A DNA stretch of 18,410 bases from Acidovorax sp. Lineage in GTDB: Bacteria > Pseudomonadota > Gammaproteobacteria > Burkholderiales > Burkholderiaceae_C. The stretch covers positions 1-18,410 of the forward strand of contig JASLFM010000215.1 in NCBI GenBank assembly GCA_030150585.1, given 5' to 3'. Below the pieces are notes generated by a model. The model saw only the letters and a program-made list of their open reading frames with translations. It ran no database searches and was not told where the DNA came from. Position 1 is the stretch's first letter. Every line of letters starts with the position of its first letter. The position numbers and the translations under genes were made by a program. Positions 1-6,240 of the stretch are shown here, piece after piece.

Positions 1-69
1 GGCACGCACGACGTGCACGCGCTCATCCTGGGCCGCGCGCAGACCGGACTGGCCGCGTTTGCCAACTGA
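1..69 (+). CDS. gcdH: Acyl-CoA (probably glutaryl-CoA) dehydrogenase, C-terminal end only
   Basis: Frame 1 is open from the window edge to a TGA at 67-69 and encodes the last 22 residues, including THDVHALILGRAQTG. This is the typical C-terminal end of flavin-dependent acyl-CoA dehydrogenases, and the HALILGRAQTG form is characteristic of glutaryl-CoA dehydrogenase, which converts glutaryl-CoA to crotonyl-CoA and CO2. The adjacent family III CoA-transferase, which could activate glutarate, fits that reading. Only the tail is visible, so the precise substrate is inferred. Confidence 0.72.
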   Translation, partial: GTHDVHALILGRAQTGLAAFAN

Positions 70-74
70 AGACC

Positions 75-126
75 AAAAACAGGAGCTATCCGCGCAATGC
101 GCGCGGGCGCTGGAGGCTGATTTGAC
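75..126 (+). repeat. Stem-loop intergenic repeat of Comamonadaceae type
   Basis: Between the dehydrogenase stop and the CoA-transferase start lies a compact dyad: CCGCGC (90-95), loop AATGC, GCGCGG (101-106), flanked by AGGAGCTAT on the left and GGCGCTGGAGGCTGATTTGA on the right. From memory, this resembles a short palindromic element (AGGAGCTGCTAGCGC ... GCGCTGGAGGC) found many times between genes in Acidovorax-like genomes. The right arm ends in GGAGG (112-116), 11 nt before the ATG at 128, so the repeat probably supplies the ribosome binding site of the next gene. Copy number cannot be judged from this window. Confidence 0.5.
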
Positions 127-127
127 T

Positions 128-1381
128 ATGAAAAACTCCCCCCCCGGCGCTCTGGCGGGCATCAAGGTGCTCGACCTCTCGCGCGTGCTCGCCGGCCCCT
201 GGTGCACGCAGGTGCTGGCCGACCTGGGCGCGGACGTGGTCAAGGTGGAGCGCCCCGAGGCGGGCGACGACACGCGCCACTGGGGCCCGCCCTTCCTGAA
301 AGACGACGCGGGCAACGACACGCGCCAGGCCAGCTACTTCACGGCCTGCAACCGCAACAAGCGCTCCATCACCGTGGACATGGCCCACCCCGAGGGCCAG
401 GCCCTGCTGCGCCGCATGGCGCAGGAGGCCGACGTGGTGGTGGAGAACTTCAAGGTCGGGGGCCTGGCGCAGTACGGCCTCGACTACGGCAGCCTCAAGG
501 CGCTGAATCCGCGCCTGATCTACTGCTCGGTCACGGGCTTCGGGCAGGACGGGCCGTATGCCGAGCGCGCGGGCTACGACCTCATGGTGCAGGCCCTGTG
601 CGGCCTCATGAGCATCACCGGCCATGCCGACGGCACGCCCGGCGGCGGCCCGCTGCGCATGGGCGTGGCGGTGGTGGACATCTTCACGGGGCTGTATGCG
701 AGCAACGCCATCCTCGCCGCGCTGCACGCGCGCGCCGCCACCGGCGCGGGCCAGTACATCGACATGGCCCTGCTCGACGTGGGCATGGCCGTGCTCGCCA
801 ACCAGGCCAGTGGCTTTCTTGCCACGGGCGTGGCTCCGCAGCGTGCGGGCAATATCCACCCCAGCCTCGCGCCCTACCAGGACTTCGCCACAAGCGACGG
901 CAACGTGCTGCTGGCCATCGGCAACGACGGGCAGTTCGCGCGCTTTTGCGCGGCCGCGGGCCAGGCCGCCTGGAGCCGGGACGAGCGCTTCGCCACCAAC
1001 ACCGCGCGCGTGCGCAACCGCCCCGCGCTGCTGGCGCTGATGGAGCCACTGATGCGCACGCGCACCACGGCCGCATGGATCGCGCTACTCGAAGACAAAG
1101 CCGTGCCCTGCGGCCCCATCAACACCATCGCGCAGGCCTTCGACGACCCGCAGGTGCGCGCACGCGGCCTGCGCGTGGAGCTGCCGCGCTGGAAGGATGG
1201 GGATGCCGGCGACGGTATCGGCACGGTGGCCGGCGTGGCCAGCCCCCTGCGCCTGTCGGCCACGCCCGTGACCTACCGCAACGCACCGCCCGCGCTGGGC
1301 CAGCACACTGAAGAAGTGCTGCGCGAACTGGGCCTGGACGGCCCCGCCATCGCCGCCCTGCGCCAAGCCCGGGCCATCTGA
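128..1381 (+). CDS. Family III (CaiB/BaiF) CoA-transferase, possibly succinyl-CoA:glutarate CoA-transferase
   Basis: Encodes 417 residues, a normal length for family III CoA-transferases, which move CoA between acyl donors and carboxylic acids through an enzyme-bound aspartyl-CoA anhydride. The N-terminus has the family opening GIKVLDLSRVLAGPW (about 12-26), then LGADVVKVERP and the NRNKRSITVD segment. D184 in VVDIFTGLYA is the expected catalytic aspartate, aligning with Asp169 of formyl-CoA transferase. The ATG at 128 is chosen over upstream in-frame starts because it follows GGAGG (112-116) and begins just before the conserved core. It sits 58 nt after an acyl-CoA dehydrogenase and 40 nt before a Bug binding protein in the same direction, suggesting a dicarboxylate (perhaps glutarate) uptake, activation and oxidation operon. 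Family assignment is firm; the substrate is inferred. Confidence 0.9.
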   Translation: MKNSPPGALAGIKVLDLSRVLAGPWCTQVLADLGADVVKVERPEAGDDTRHWGPPFLKDDAGNDTRQASYFTACNRNKRSITVDMAHPEGQALLRRMAQEADVVVENFKVGGLAQYGLDYGSLKALNPRLIYCSVTGFGQDGPYAERAGYDLMVQALCGLMSITGHADGTPGGGPLRMGVAVVDIFTGLYASNAILAALHARAATGAGQYIDMALLDVGMAVLANQASGFLATGVAPQRAGNIHPSLAPYQDFATSDGNVLLAIGNDGQFARFCAAAGQAAWSRDERFATNTARVRNRPALLALMEPLMRTRTTAAWIALLEDKAVPCGPINTIAQAFDDPQVRARGLRVELPRWKDGDAGDGIGTVAGVASPLRLSATPVTYRNAPPALGQHTEEVLRELGLDGPAIAALRQARAI

Positions 1382-1421
1382 CCCCCCTTGCTTTCACACA
1401 TCAACAACAGGAGATAAAAGC

Positions 1422-2390
1422 ATGTTCCGTCGCAGTGTCCTGACCCTGGGCGTGCTGGCCGTTTGCGCCACCGCCGCCCACGCACAGTCCGGCTACCCCA
1501 ACAAGCCCATCCGCCTGCTCGTGCCCTTCGCGGCCGGCGGCACCACCGACCTGATCGCCCGCATCGTGGCCGACCCGCTGGGCCGCGAACTGGGCCAGCC
1601 CGTGGTGGTGGAGAACAAGGGCGGCGGCGGCGGCAGCATTGGCGCGGCCGAGACCGCGCGTGCCGTGCCCGACGGCTACAACCTCGGCGTGGCCACCGTG
1701 TCCGCCACGGCCACCAACCCGGCCATCAACCCCAAGATCCCGTACAACGTCGCGAGCGACTTCACGCCCATCATCAACATGGCCGCCACGCCCAACGTGA
1801 TCGCGGCCTACCCCAAGCTCGCCTTCCAGGACTACAAGGGCTTTCTCGCCACCGTGAAGAAGGAGCCCGGCAAGTACTCCTACGCCTCGCCCGGCAACGG
1901 CAGCATCACGCACCTGATGATGGAGATGTTCAAGCTCTCCACCCACACCGACATGGTGCATGTGCCCTACCGCGGCTCGGGCCCTGCGCTCAACGACGCC
2001 GTGGCCGGCCAGGTGCCGCTGATCTTCGATAACCTGCCCTCGGCCCTGCCCTTCATCAAGGAAAAGCGCCTCACGGCCCTGGTCGTGGCCGCGCCGCACC
2101 GCGTGCCCGCCCTGCCCGACGTCCCCACCTTCAAGGAAGTGGGCCTGGAGAGCGTGAACCGCATGGCCTACTACGGCCTCGTGGGCCCCAAGGGCCTGCC
2201 CAAAGACATCGTGGACAAGGTGAACGCCGCTACGCGCAAGGTGCTGCAGGACCCGGCCATCCGCAAGCGCATCGAGGAGACGGGCTCCATCATCATGGCC
2301 GACACGCCCGAAGCCTTCGCCAAGCAGATGCAGGAGGAGCTGGCGGTCTACAAAGACGTGGTGTCCAAGCAAAAGCTCACCATGGACTGA
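1422..2390 (+). CDS. Tripartite tricarboxylate transporter substrate-binding protein (Bug/TctC family)
   Basis: Encodes 322 residues, the usual size for Bug extracytoplasmic solute receptors, which bind carboxylates or other small organic acids in the periplasm. A signal peptide covers residues 1-21 (MFRR, hydrophobic core, AHA, predicted cleavage before Q22). The family signature YPNKPIRLLVPFAAGGTTD follows directly, with PDGYNLG, HVPYRGSGPAL and LPDVPTFKE further on. An AGGAGA ribosome binding site at 1409-1414 lies 7 nt before the ATG. No TctA or TctB membrane subunit is present nearby, so it is an orphan receptor. Its position after the CoA-transferase suggests it captures the acid degraded by the upstream enzymes, but ligands of this family cannot be read from sequence. 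Confidence 0.95.
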   Translation: MFRRSVLTLGVLAVCATAAHAQSGYPNKPIRLLVPFAAGGTTDLIARIVADPLGRELGQPVVVENKGGGGGSIGAAETARAVPDGYNLGVATVSATATNPAINPKIPYNVASDFTPIINMAATPNVIAAYPKLAFQDYKGFLATVKKEPGKYSYASPGNGSITHLMMEMFKLSTHTDMVHVPYRGSGPALNDAVAGQVPLIFDNLPSALPFIKEKRLTALVVAAPHRVPALPDVPTFKEVGLESVNRMAYYGLVGPKGLPKDIVDKVNAATRKVLQDPAIRKRIEETGSIIMADTPEAFAKQMQEELAVYKDVVSKQKLTMD

Positions 2391-2615
2391 CGCGCGGCCG
2401 GCTGGCCTGTGCATCCACCAACACACCCGCCGAGGGCGGCGACTGGGTGGGCTGCGCGCAGGCGCTGCGGGACCACGGCCTGCCGCCCGCCACACCCGAC
2501 CCGGAGGGGCCGGACGGCGTGTGCATCGACGGACGCGTGCTCGGCTTCTCCGACGCGGTGGCGGCCTGCCTGCTTGAAACGGGCCCGCCGCCAGGCCGAG
2601 CGCCCTGCTATCGCA
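2391..2615. other. Intergenic stretch with a coding-like but unrecognised segment
   Basis: About 225 bp separate the Bug stop from the convergent lumazine synthase stop. The plus-strand frame of position 2405 is open and reads protein-like, including GDWVGCAQALRDHGLPPATP and GFSDAVAACLLE (to about 2580). It then runs antisense into the neighbouring gene and becomes arginine/proline-rich. A GTG at 2447 is a possible start, with no convincing ribosome binding site. It may be a small hypothetical gene, a gene remnant or chance in GC-rich DNA. No homologue is recognised and no clear terminator is seen between the convergent genes. Confidence 0.25.
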
Positions 2616-3101
2616 TCACTGCGGCGCGGGCACGCGTGCGAGCTGTGCGAGCGCGCCCAGGCAGGCCTGGGCCACTTCGGCGCCCTTCTTCACGAAGTGC
2701 TGCTGGAAGAACTGCAGGTGGTCTGCATGCTCGTGGAAGTCGCGCGGCGTGAGCACGGCCGATAGCACCGGCACGCCGGTGTCGAGCTGCACGCGCATGA
2801 GCCCATCGATCACGGCACCGGCCACGAACTCATGGCGGTAAATTCCGCCGTTCACCACGAGGGCGCAGGCGACGACGGCGCTGTAGTGGCCGCTCTGGGC
2901 CAGCTTCTGGGCGAGCAGCGGGATCTCGAACGCACCCGGCACGTCGTACAGGTCGAGCTGGCCGGCGGCCAGGCCCTGGCGCGCGAACTCGGCCAGCGCT
3001 GCGTCGCGGGCCTGGTGCACGATGTCCTGATGCCAGTTGGCGCAGATGAGCGCCACACGATACCGGGAGGAAGCGGGGGAAGGGGAAACAGTCTGATTCA
3101 T
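2616..3101 (-). CDS. ribH: 6,7-dimethyl-8-ribityllumazine synthase, RibH2 (type II) form
   Basis: Encodes 161 residues. Lumazine synthase condenses 5-amino-6-ribitylamino-uracil with 3,4-dihydroxy-2-butanone 4-phosphate, the penultimate step of riboflavin synthesis. Visible landmarks are ALICANWHQDIV near the N-terminus (W23 as the likely ring-stacking aromatic), DVPGAFEIPL, VVNGGIYRHEFVA with its histidine, and VPVLSAVLTP followed by FHEHADH. This pattern resembles the type II RibH2 enzymes of Brucella and rhizobia more than the common RibH1 (GAVIRG) form. The ATG at 3101-3099 is chosen because everything upstream is leader RNA carrying an FMN riboswitch; an open frame continues through that leader but is not coding. 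The Shine-Dalgarno is weak (TGAGATAACC before the ATG). No other rib gene is adjacent, so it is probably a monocistronic, FMN-controlled second copy. Confidence 0.93.
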   Translation of the reverse strand: MNQTVSPSPASSRYRVALICANWHQDIVHQARDAALAEFARQGLAAGQLDLYDVPGAFEIPLLAQKLAQSGHYSAVVACALVVNGGIYRHEFVAGAVIDGLMRVQLDTGVPVLSAVLTPRDFHEHADHLQFFQQHFVKKGAEVAQACLGALAQLARVPAPQ

Positions 3102-3148
3102 GGTTATCTCAATCAAAAGGACCAGAACCAGGGCGCGCGCGAAGCTGC

Positions 3149-3176
3149 GCCCCGGCACGCGCAAGCACGCCGGGGC
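3149..3176 (-). promoter_or_regulatory. Strong hairpin between FMN aptamer and ribH start
   Basis: GCCCCGGC (3149-3156) and GCCGGGGC (3169-3176) form a perfect 8-bp stem with a 12-nt loop, 10 nt downstream of the aptamer and about 48 nt before the start codon. It is not followed by a uridine tract, so it is not a standard intrinsic terminator. It may be part of the riboswitch expression platform, by an alternative fold or a Rho/translation-based mechanism. The role is inferred only. Confidence 0.4.
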
Positions 3177-3185
3177 GGGAGTTTC

Positions 3186-3346
3186 GCGATCTCTTTCATC
3201 CGGACTGTGACCGTCGGCCCTGGCATCGCACCAGGTCTGCTGACCCCGGGCCGTCCCGCAAAGGGCCGGACCGGGCGCTCGCGGGCTCCCAGGGGGATTT
3301 CCCCTGGATACCGCCGGTGGGGAATTCCGCCCCGCCCTGAGAACGC
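3186..3346 (-). promoter_or_regulatory. FMN riboswitch (RFN element)
   Basis: Read on the minus strand, the leader contains the conserved RFN blocks in order: TTCTCAGGGCGGGG, ATTCCCCACCGGCGGTA, a variable AGGGGAAATCCCCCT arm, GAGCCCGCGAGCGCC, GGGTCAGCAGACC, GGTGCGATGCCAGGGCC, GACGGTCACAGTCC and GGATGAAAGAGA. The closing P1 helix forms between GCGTTCTC (3346-3339) and GAGATCGC (3193-3186) with one mismatch. This aptamer binds flavin mononucleotide and represses downstream riboflavin genes. Here the only downstream gene is the RibH2-type lumazine synthase, 85 nt away. Confidence 0.96.
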
Positions 3347-3376
3347 AACCGGCCCCACGGGGGGACCGGCCTGCCC

Positions 3377-3382
3377 ATTTTA
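3377..3382 (-). promoter_or_regulatory. Candidate -10 element for riboswitch-ribH transcript
   Basis: TAAAAT on the minus strand lies about 30 nt upstream of the riboswitch 5' end, where a promoter is needed. It has the same TAAAAT form as the candidate elements upstream of hda and purM. No good -35 is visible. A GC-rich hairpin (CCGG-CCCC arms, about 3348-3371) lies between it and the aptamer. Confidence 0.4.
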
Positions 3383-3532
3383 ATGAAGGCGTGCTCCGCA
3401 TGGGACCGTGAAGCGCTGATGCAGGGGGCGCGGCGTCCCGGCGCCCCTGCCAGGTCAGCCACGCTGGTGCGGCCGGGCTGCGCGCAAACTGGCACTTGCC
3501 GAGGCCGGCGCCCGTGCGCGATACAGTGGTAG

Positions 3533-3822
3533 CCGTGCGCCGCGACTGCCTGGGTGAACCGTCACGGCCTGTCCGCCCATCTGGACCAGTTGCGGGCCCA
3601 ATGCTGGCTGGGCTCCACGCGCGGCATGGGCGCCGGCCTGCGCGTGACCCTCATGGGCAGCATGGATGTGCATGGCGATGTTCGGGGCGGGCGCCCCGTG
3701 TGGAGGCTGCCTGAATGGTCGTTCAGAGGGCTCGATATCTGGGCTGCTACCTCCCAGCGCAACGCACACCCCGCCAAAGTGCGCCAGGCCATTGCAGCGC
3801 TGGCGGACTACCTGCTAGCGCT
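3533..3822 (+). pseudogene. Remnant of a LysR-type transcriptional regulator (effector-binding domain)
   Basis: The frame from 3533 encodes PCAATAWVNRHG followed by AHLDQLRAQCWLGS, LRVTLMGSMDVHGDV, then GGRPVWRLPEWSFRGLDIWA and HPAKVRQAIAALADYL. In order, these match the second half of LysR effector domains: the aaPaWvarHGlP entry, the dL..h.clg segment, the rV.v.Gs..vn.GD strand, the LPdW strand and the final P.kvR.fidfL helix. The stretch of roughly 25 residues expected between GDV and the LPEW strand is missing. There is an in-frame stop at 3530-3532, and no DNA-binding domain lies upstream. It is therefore read as a truncated, internally deleted pseudogene. Recognition is by motif order, not alignment. 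Confidence 0.6.
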
Positions 3823-3850
3823 GCCGGCGATAGTGGATTCAGCCAAAAAG
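3808..3850. repeat. Possible degenerate intergenic repeat arm
   Basis: CTGCTAGCGCTG, followed about 25 nt later by CAGCCAAAAAGG, resembles one arm of the stem-loop family seen at 75-126. It is placed at the end of the LysR remnant. The second arm is not clearly recognisable, so this is a weak call. Confidence 0.25.
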
Positions 3851-4046
3851 GCCCAAAGCGCTCGACCCATCTGCGCACAACGCTACGAAAAACGAAGCAA
3901 ATCACCTCGGTGGTGATCAACCCCAGCAGCACGCGGGTCAACCGGGACGCAGCTTGGCGCGTCATTAGAAAAAGGCCCCAGGGGCTTCTTTTCACCCCTG
4001 CGCGCGCAGCACGGAACGCTGCCAACGCGTACAGACTCTGAAGACC
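3830..4046. other. Non-coding gap after the LysR remnant
   Basis: After the regulator remnant, no protein of recognisable family is seen on either strand up to the lipoprotein start at 4047. Short open frames exist on both strands, but they lack ribosome binding sites and familiar motifs. The only structured element is the hairpin at 3967-3992. The region looks like eroded former coding sequence. Confidence 0.4.
3967..3992 (+). terminator. Probable bidirectional intrinsic terminator
   Basis: AGAAAAAGGCCC, loop CAG, GGGCTTCTTTT: a short GC core flanked by an A-tract on the left and a T-rich tract on the right, allowing termination in both directions. The core is only 4-5 GC pairs. It lies 55 bp before the lipoprotein gene, insulating it from the decayed region upstream. 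Confidence 0.5.
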
Positions 4047-4592
4047 ATGCACATCCCCTTCGTCCGCGCCACCGCCGTTTCATGCCTGGCCTTTATGGCA
4101 GTTGGCTGCGCGGTCGTGCCCGGTGACCCTTACTACAGCGCCCCGGGCCCGGTCTATACGCAGCCGGGGCCCGTCTATTCGAGCCCGGGGCCCTACCCCG
4201 TGGCGCCGGGGCCGGTCTATTCCTCGCCGGCCTACCCGCCCACCGTGGTGCCTGTGCCGGTGCCGGTGCCTGCACCAGGCTATGGCTACCGCTACGACCG
4301 GGACCGCGACGATGCCTGGCGTGAACGCGAGCGGGACCGCGACCGCTGGCGTGCCCAGCGCGAGTACGACGCCCGCATGCAGCGCGAGCAGAACGAGCGC
4401 CAGCAGCGCGAGCGCTGGCAGGCCCAGCGGGACCAGGCGCAACGCGAACAGGCCCTGCGCGAGCAGATGGAACGCGACCGCCGCCAGCGCGAGGAGGCCT
4501 CCCGCCGCTTCCCGCCGCCCGGCGACCGCACCGACCGCGGCAACCGGCCGCCGCCCGTGAACTGGCCCACCCGCCCAGAGAACGGCAGCTGA
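4047..4592 (+). CDS. Hypothetical lipoprotein with PGPVYS repeats and an Arg/Glu/Gln-rich tail
   Basis: Encodes 181 residues with no recognised enzymatic domain. A lipoprotein signal is clear: a positively charged, hydrophobic start and lipobox MAVGC with acylated Cys21. Residues about 28-62 contain four proline-rich repeats of the type PGPVYS, followed by an alternating VPVPVP segment. Residues about 80-150 are almost entirely Arg, Asp, Glu and Gln (RERERDRDRWRAQRE and similar) and probably form a long charged helix. The C-terminus is again proline-rich. The ATG at 4047 is favoured because the signal peptide starts there; only a weak GAAGA precedes it. A DUF4124 protein gene begins 20 nt after its stop, so the two are probably co-transcribed envelope proteins. 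Low complexity makes homology transfer unsafe; the function is unknown. Confidence 0.8.
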   Translation: MHIPFVRATAVSCLAFMAVGCAVVPGDPYYSAPGPVYTQPGPVYSSPGPYPVAPGPVYSSPAYPPTVVPVPVPVPAPGYGYRYDRDRDDAWRERERDRDRWRAQREYDARMQREQNERQQRERWQAQRDQAQREQALREQMERDRRQREEASRRFPPPGDRTDRGNRPPPVNWPTRPENGS

Positions 4593-4612
4593 CCCCTTTG
4601 GAGGTTCACACC

Positions 4613-5236
4613 ATGCGCTCCCCCCTGTTGTACTGCCTGGCCGCCTGTGCGGCCCTGTGGAGCCTGGGTGCTCCCGCCCAAGTCATGCGCTGCACCGATC
4701 CGCGCACGGGCCAGGTGACCTACACGGACGGCAACTGCGCGGGGGGTGCGCAAGCACGGGAGATCGAAGCGCGCAAGACGCCCGAGGAAATCCGCGCCGA
4801 ACGCGAGCAGGCCGCCGAGGCGATCGCGCGCAAGCAGGAGCGCCTGCAGGCCGACGCCGCCGAGCAACTGAGGGAGGAGTCGCGCCAACGCGCGGCCCGT
4901 GCCGCCCAGCCGCAACCCGACTACGCCCATTCGGCCGCCTGCATCCGCTCACGGCGCAGCGTGGACGTGGCACTCAGCCGCATGGACACCGGCTCCTACG
5001 ACGACCAACTGCGCCTGCAGGCCTTGCAGCGCCAGATGAACCTCGACTGCCTGGGCCCGGAGCGCTACGCCCAGATCGAAGCCGCCGCGCCGGCACAACC
5101 CGTGCCGACCTCGCCCGTTTTCATCGTGCCGCCGCGCCGCCAGCCCCCTGTGGTGACACTGCCGCCGCCCGCGCCCATCACGCAGTGCAACGTGTTCCGC
5201 TGCTATGACAGCCGGGGCGGCGTACACCCCCGCTGA
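4613..5236 (+). CDS. DUF4124 domain-containing secreted protein
   Basis: Encodes 207 residues. The ATG at 4613 is chosen because GGAGG (4600-4604) lies 8 nt before it and a signal peptide begins there (MRSPLLYCLAACAALWSLGA, cleavage likely near APAQ). The segment VMRCTDPRTGQVTYTDGNC is the typical DUF4124 motif, a small periplasmic domain of unknown function with two cysteines. It is followed by a charged helix-rich middle (EEIRAEREQAAEAIARKQE), a domain containing CIRSRRSVDVALSRMDTGSY, and a proline-rich C-terminus ending in a CNVFRCYD cysteine pair. Cysteines in exported regions may form disulfides. It is co-oriented with the upstream lipoprotein gene and probably translated from the same message. 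Function unknown; family call firm. Confidence 0.88.
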   Translation: MRSPLLYCLAACAALWSLGAPAQVMRCTDPRTGQVTYTDGNCAGGAQAREIEARKTPEEIRAEREQAAEAIARKQERLQADAAEQLREESRQRAARAAQPQPDYAHSAACIRSRRSVDVALSRMDTGSYDDQLRLQALQRQMNLDCLGPERYAQIEAAAPAQPVPTSPVFIVPPRRQPPVVTLPPPAPITQCNVFRCYDSRGGVHPR

Positions 5237-5248
5237 GCCGTGCCACCC

Positions 5249-6193
5249 CTACGCGCGCAGGCCCTGCGCCACCGTGGGGTAGCGCAGGCGCAGGCGCAGC
5301 TCGTGCACCATGCGGTGCGTTTCAAGCCGGCGCGACTCGCCCATGAAGCTCAGCAGCGACAGCGGCAGTTGCTCCCGGGCCGCATCACGCGCCACACGGG
5401 GTGGGCGCGGCAGGCCGTAGAGGTTGGCCGCGAGGTCGAAATAGTCGCCCATCTTCAGTTCGCTCGCATCGCTCACGTGAACAACCCGCTGCGCACGGCC
5501 GCGCCACAGCGCGGCCACGCAGGCGCGCGCGAGGTCGTCGGCGTGGATGTGGTTGGTGTACACGTCGTCCTCGGCCGCGAGCACGGGCGTGCCCTTGTGC
5601 AGGCGTGCCAGCGGCGTGCCGCCCTCGCGGTCGTTCGCGTAGATGCCGGGAATGCGCAGAATGCTCGCCCGCACGCCCGACCGGCCCAGATGGCGCACGG
5701 CGCGCTCGGCGTTCACGCGTCGCTGGGCGCGCGGCGTGCTGGGCGCGACGGGGCGCGTTTCGGGCACCCAAGCGCCGCCGCAGTCGCCGTACACGCCGCT
5801 GGTCGAGCCGTACACCAGCGCCACGGGCTTGGCGCGCAGGCGCAGTGCGCGTGCCAGGGCCACGGTGCGCGGGTCGCGCCACCAGCCGTCGCCTCCCGCG
5901 CCCTCTCCGGGCGGCGGTGCCAGGTGCAGCACGCGCGTGGCCAAGCCCGCAAGGCGCCGCAGCGAAGCGGCATCGTCGAGGTTACCTACCAGCGGCACGA
6001 TGCCCGCCGCGCGCAGCGCCGGGCCGCGCGCGGGGGTCGAAGTGAGCGCCAGCAGGCGCGGCCGGGCCGTGCCGCCCAGGCCCTGCAACTGCCGCGCGGC
6101 CCGCAGTCCCACGTCGCCACAGCCCACGACGAGCACGCGTTCGCGGCGGAAGCGCGCCGGCAGCGCACCGAGAGGGTTTTGGTTTGAAGGCAA
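5249..6193 (-). CDS. NAD(P)-binding SDR-fold (epimerase-like, YeeZ-type) protein
   Basis: Encodes up to 314 residues. VLVVGCGDVGLRAARQL near the N-terminus is a Rossmann GxGxxG dinucleotide-binding loop, LVGNLDD follows the third strand, and VYGSTSGVYGDCGG is the serine/threonine strand of extended SDR proteins. The usual YxxxK catalytic pair is not evident: the expected place reads PRAQRRVNAERAV, as in YeeZ-like proteins, so dehydrogenase or epimerase activity is uncertain. The C-terminal half has RIPGIYANDREGG and a VYTNHIHADDLA motif typical of the family. The start is uncertain: the longest version uses TTG at 6193 and no ATG precedes the Rossmann loop; a GTG at the start of VLVVG would remove the first 18 residues. 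It diverges from the reductase gene at 6241. Confidence 0.85.
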   Translation of the reverse strand: MPSNQNPLGALPARFRRERVLVVGCGDVGLRAARQLQGLGGTARPRLLALTSTPARGPALRAAGIVPLVGNLDDAASLRRLAGLATRVLHLAPPPGEGAGGDGWWRDPRTVALARALRLRAKPVALVYGSTSGVYGDCGGAWVPETRPVAPSTPRAQRRVNAERAVRHLGRSGVRASILRIPGIYANDREGGTPLARLHKGTPVLAAEDDVYTNHIHADDLARACVAALWRGRAQRVVHVSDASELKMGDYFDLAANLYGLPRPPRVARDAAREQLPLSLLSFMGESRRLETHRMVHELRLRLRYPTVAQGLRA

Positions 6194-6240
6194 AATCGAG
6201 GCCCGTCGCTAGAGATACAAGCCCCAAGGATACCTACAAC

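Noticed and set aside
3102..3401. N-terminal extension of ribH through the leader (frame open to 3401)
   Set aside because: The extension translates the FMN riboswitch; the lumazine synthase N-terminus starts naturally at 3101.
3747..4052. Small minus-strand membrane-like protein
   Set aside because: It has one hydrophobic stretch but no ribosome binding site or family motif, and it crosses a terminator-like hairpin and the LysR remnant.
4137..4270. Tandem DNA repeat or satellite
   Set aside because: The repeats are codon-level PGPVYS units inside a coding region with variable spacing, not an independent repeat element.
5240..6187. Plus-strand open frame opposite the SDR-fold gene
   Set aside because: Composition is Arg/Ala/His-rich with no motif, whereas the minus frame has the Rossmann loop and family motifs.
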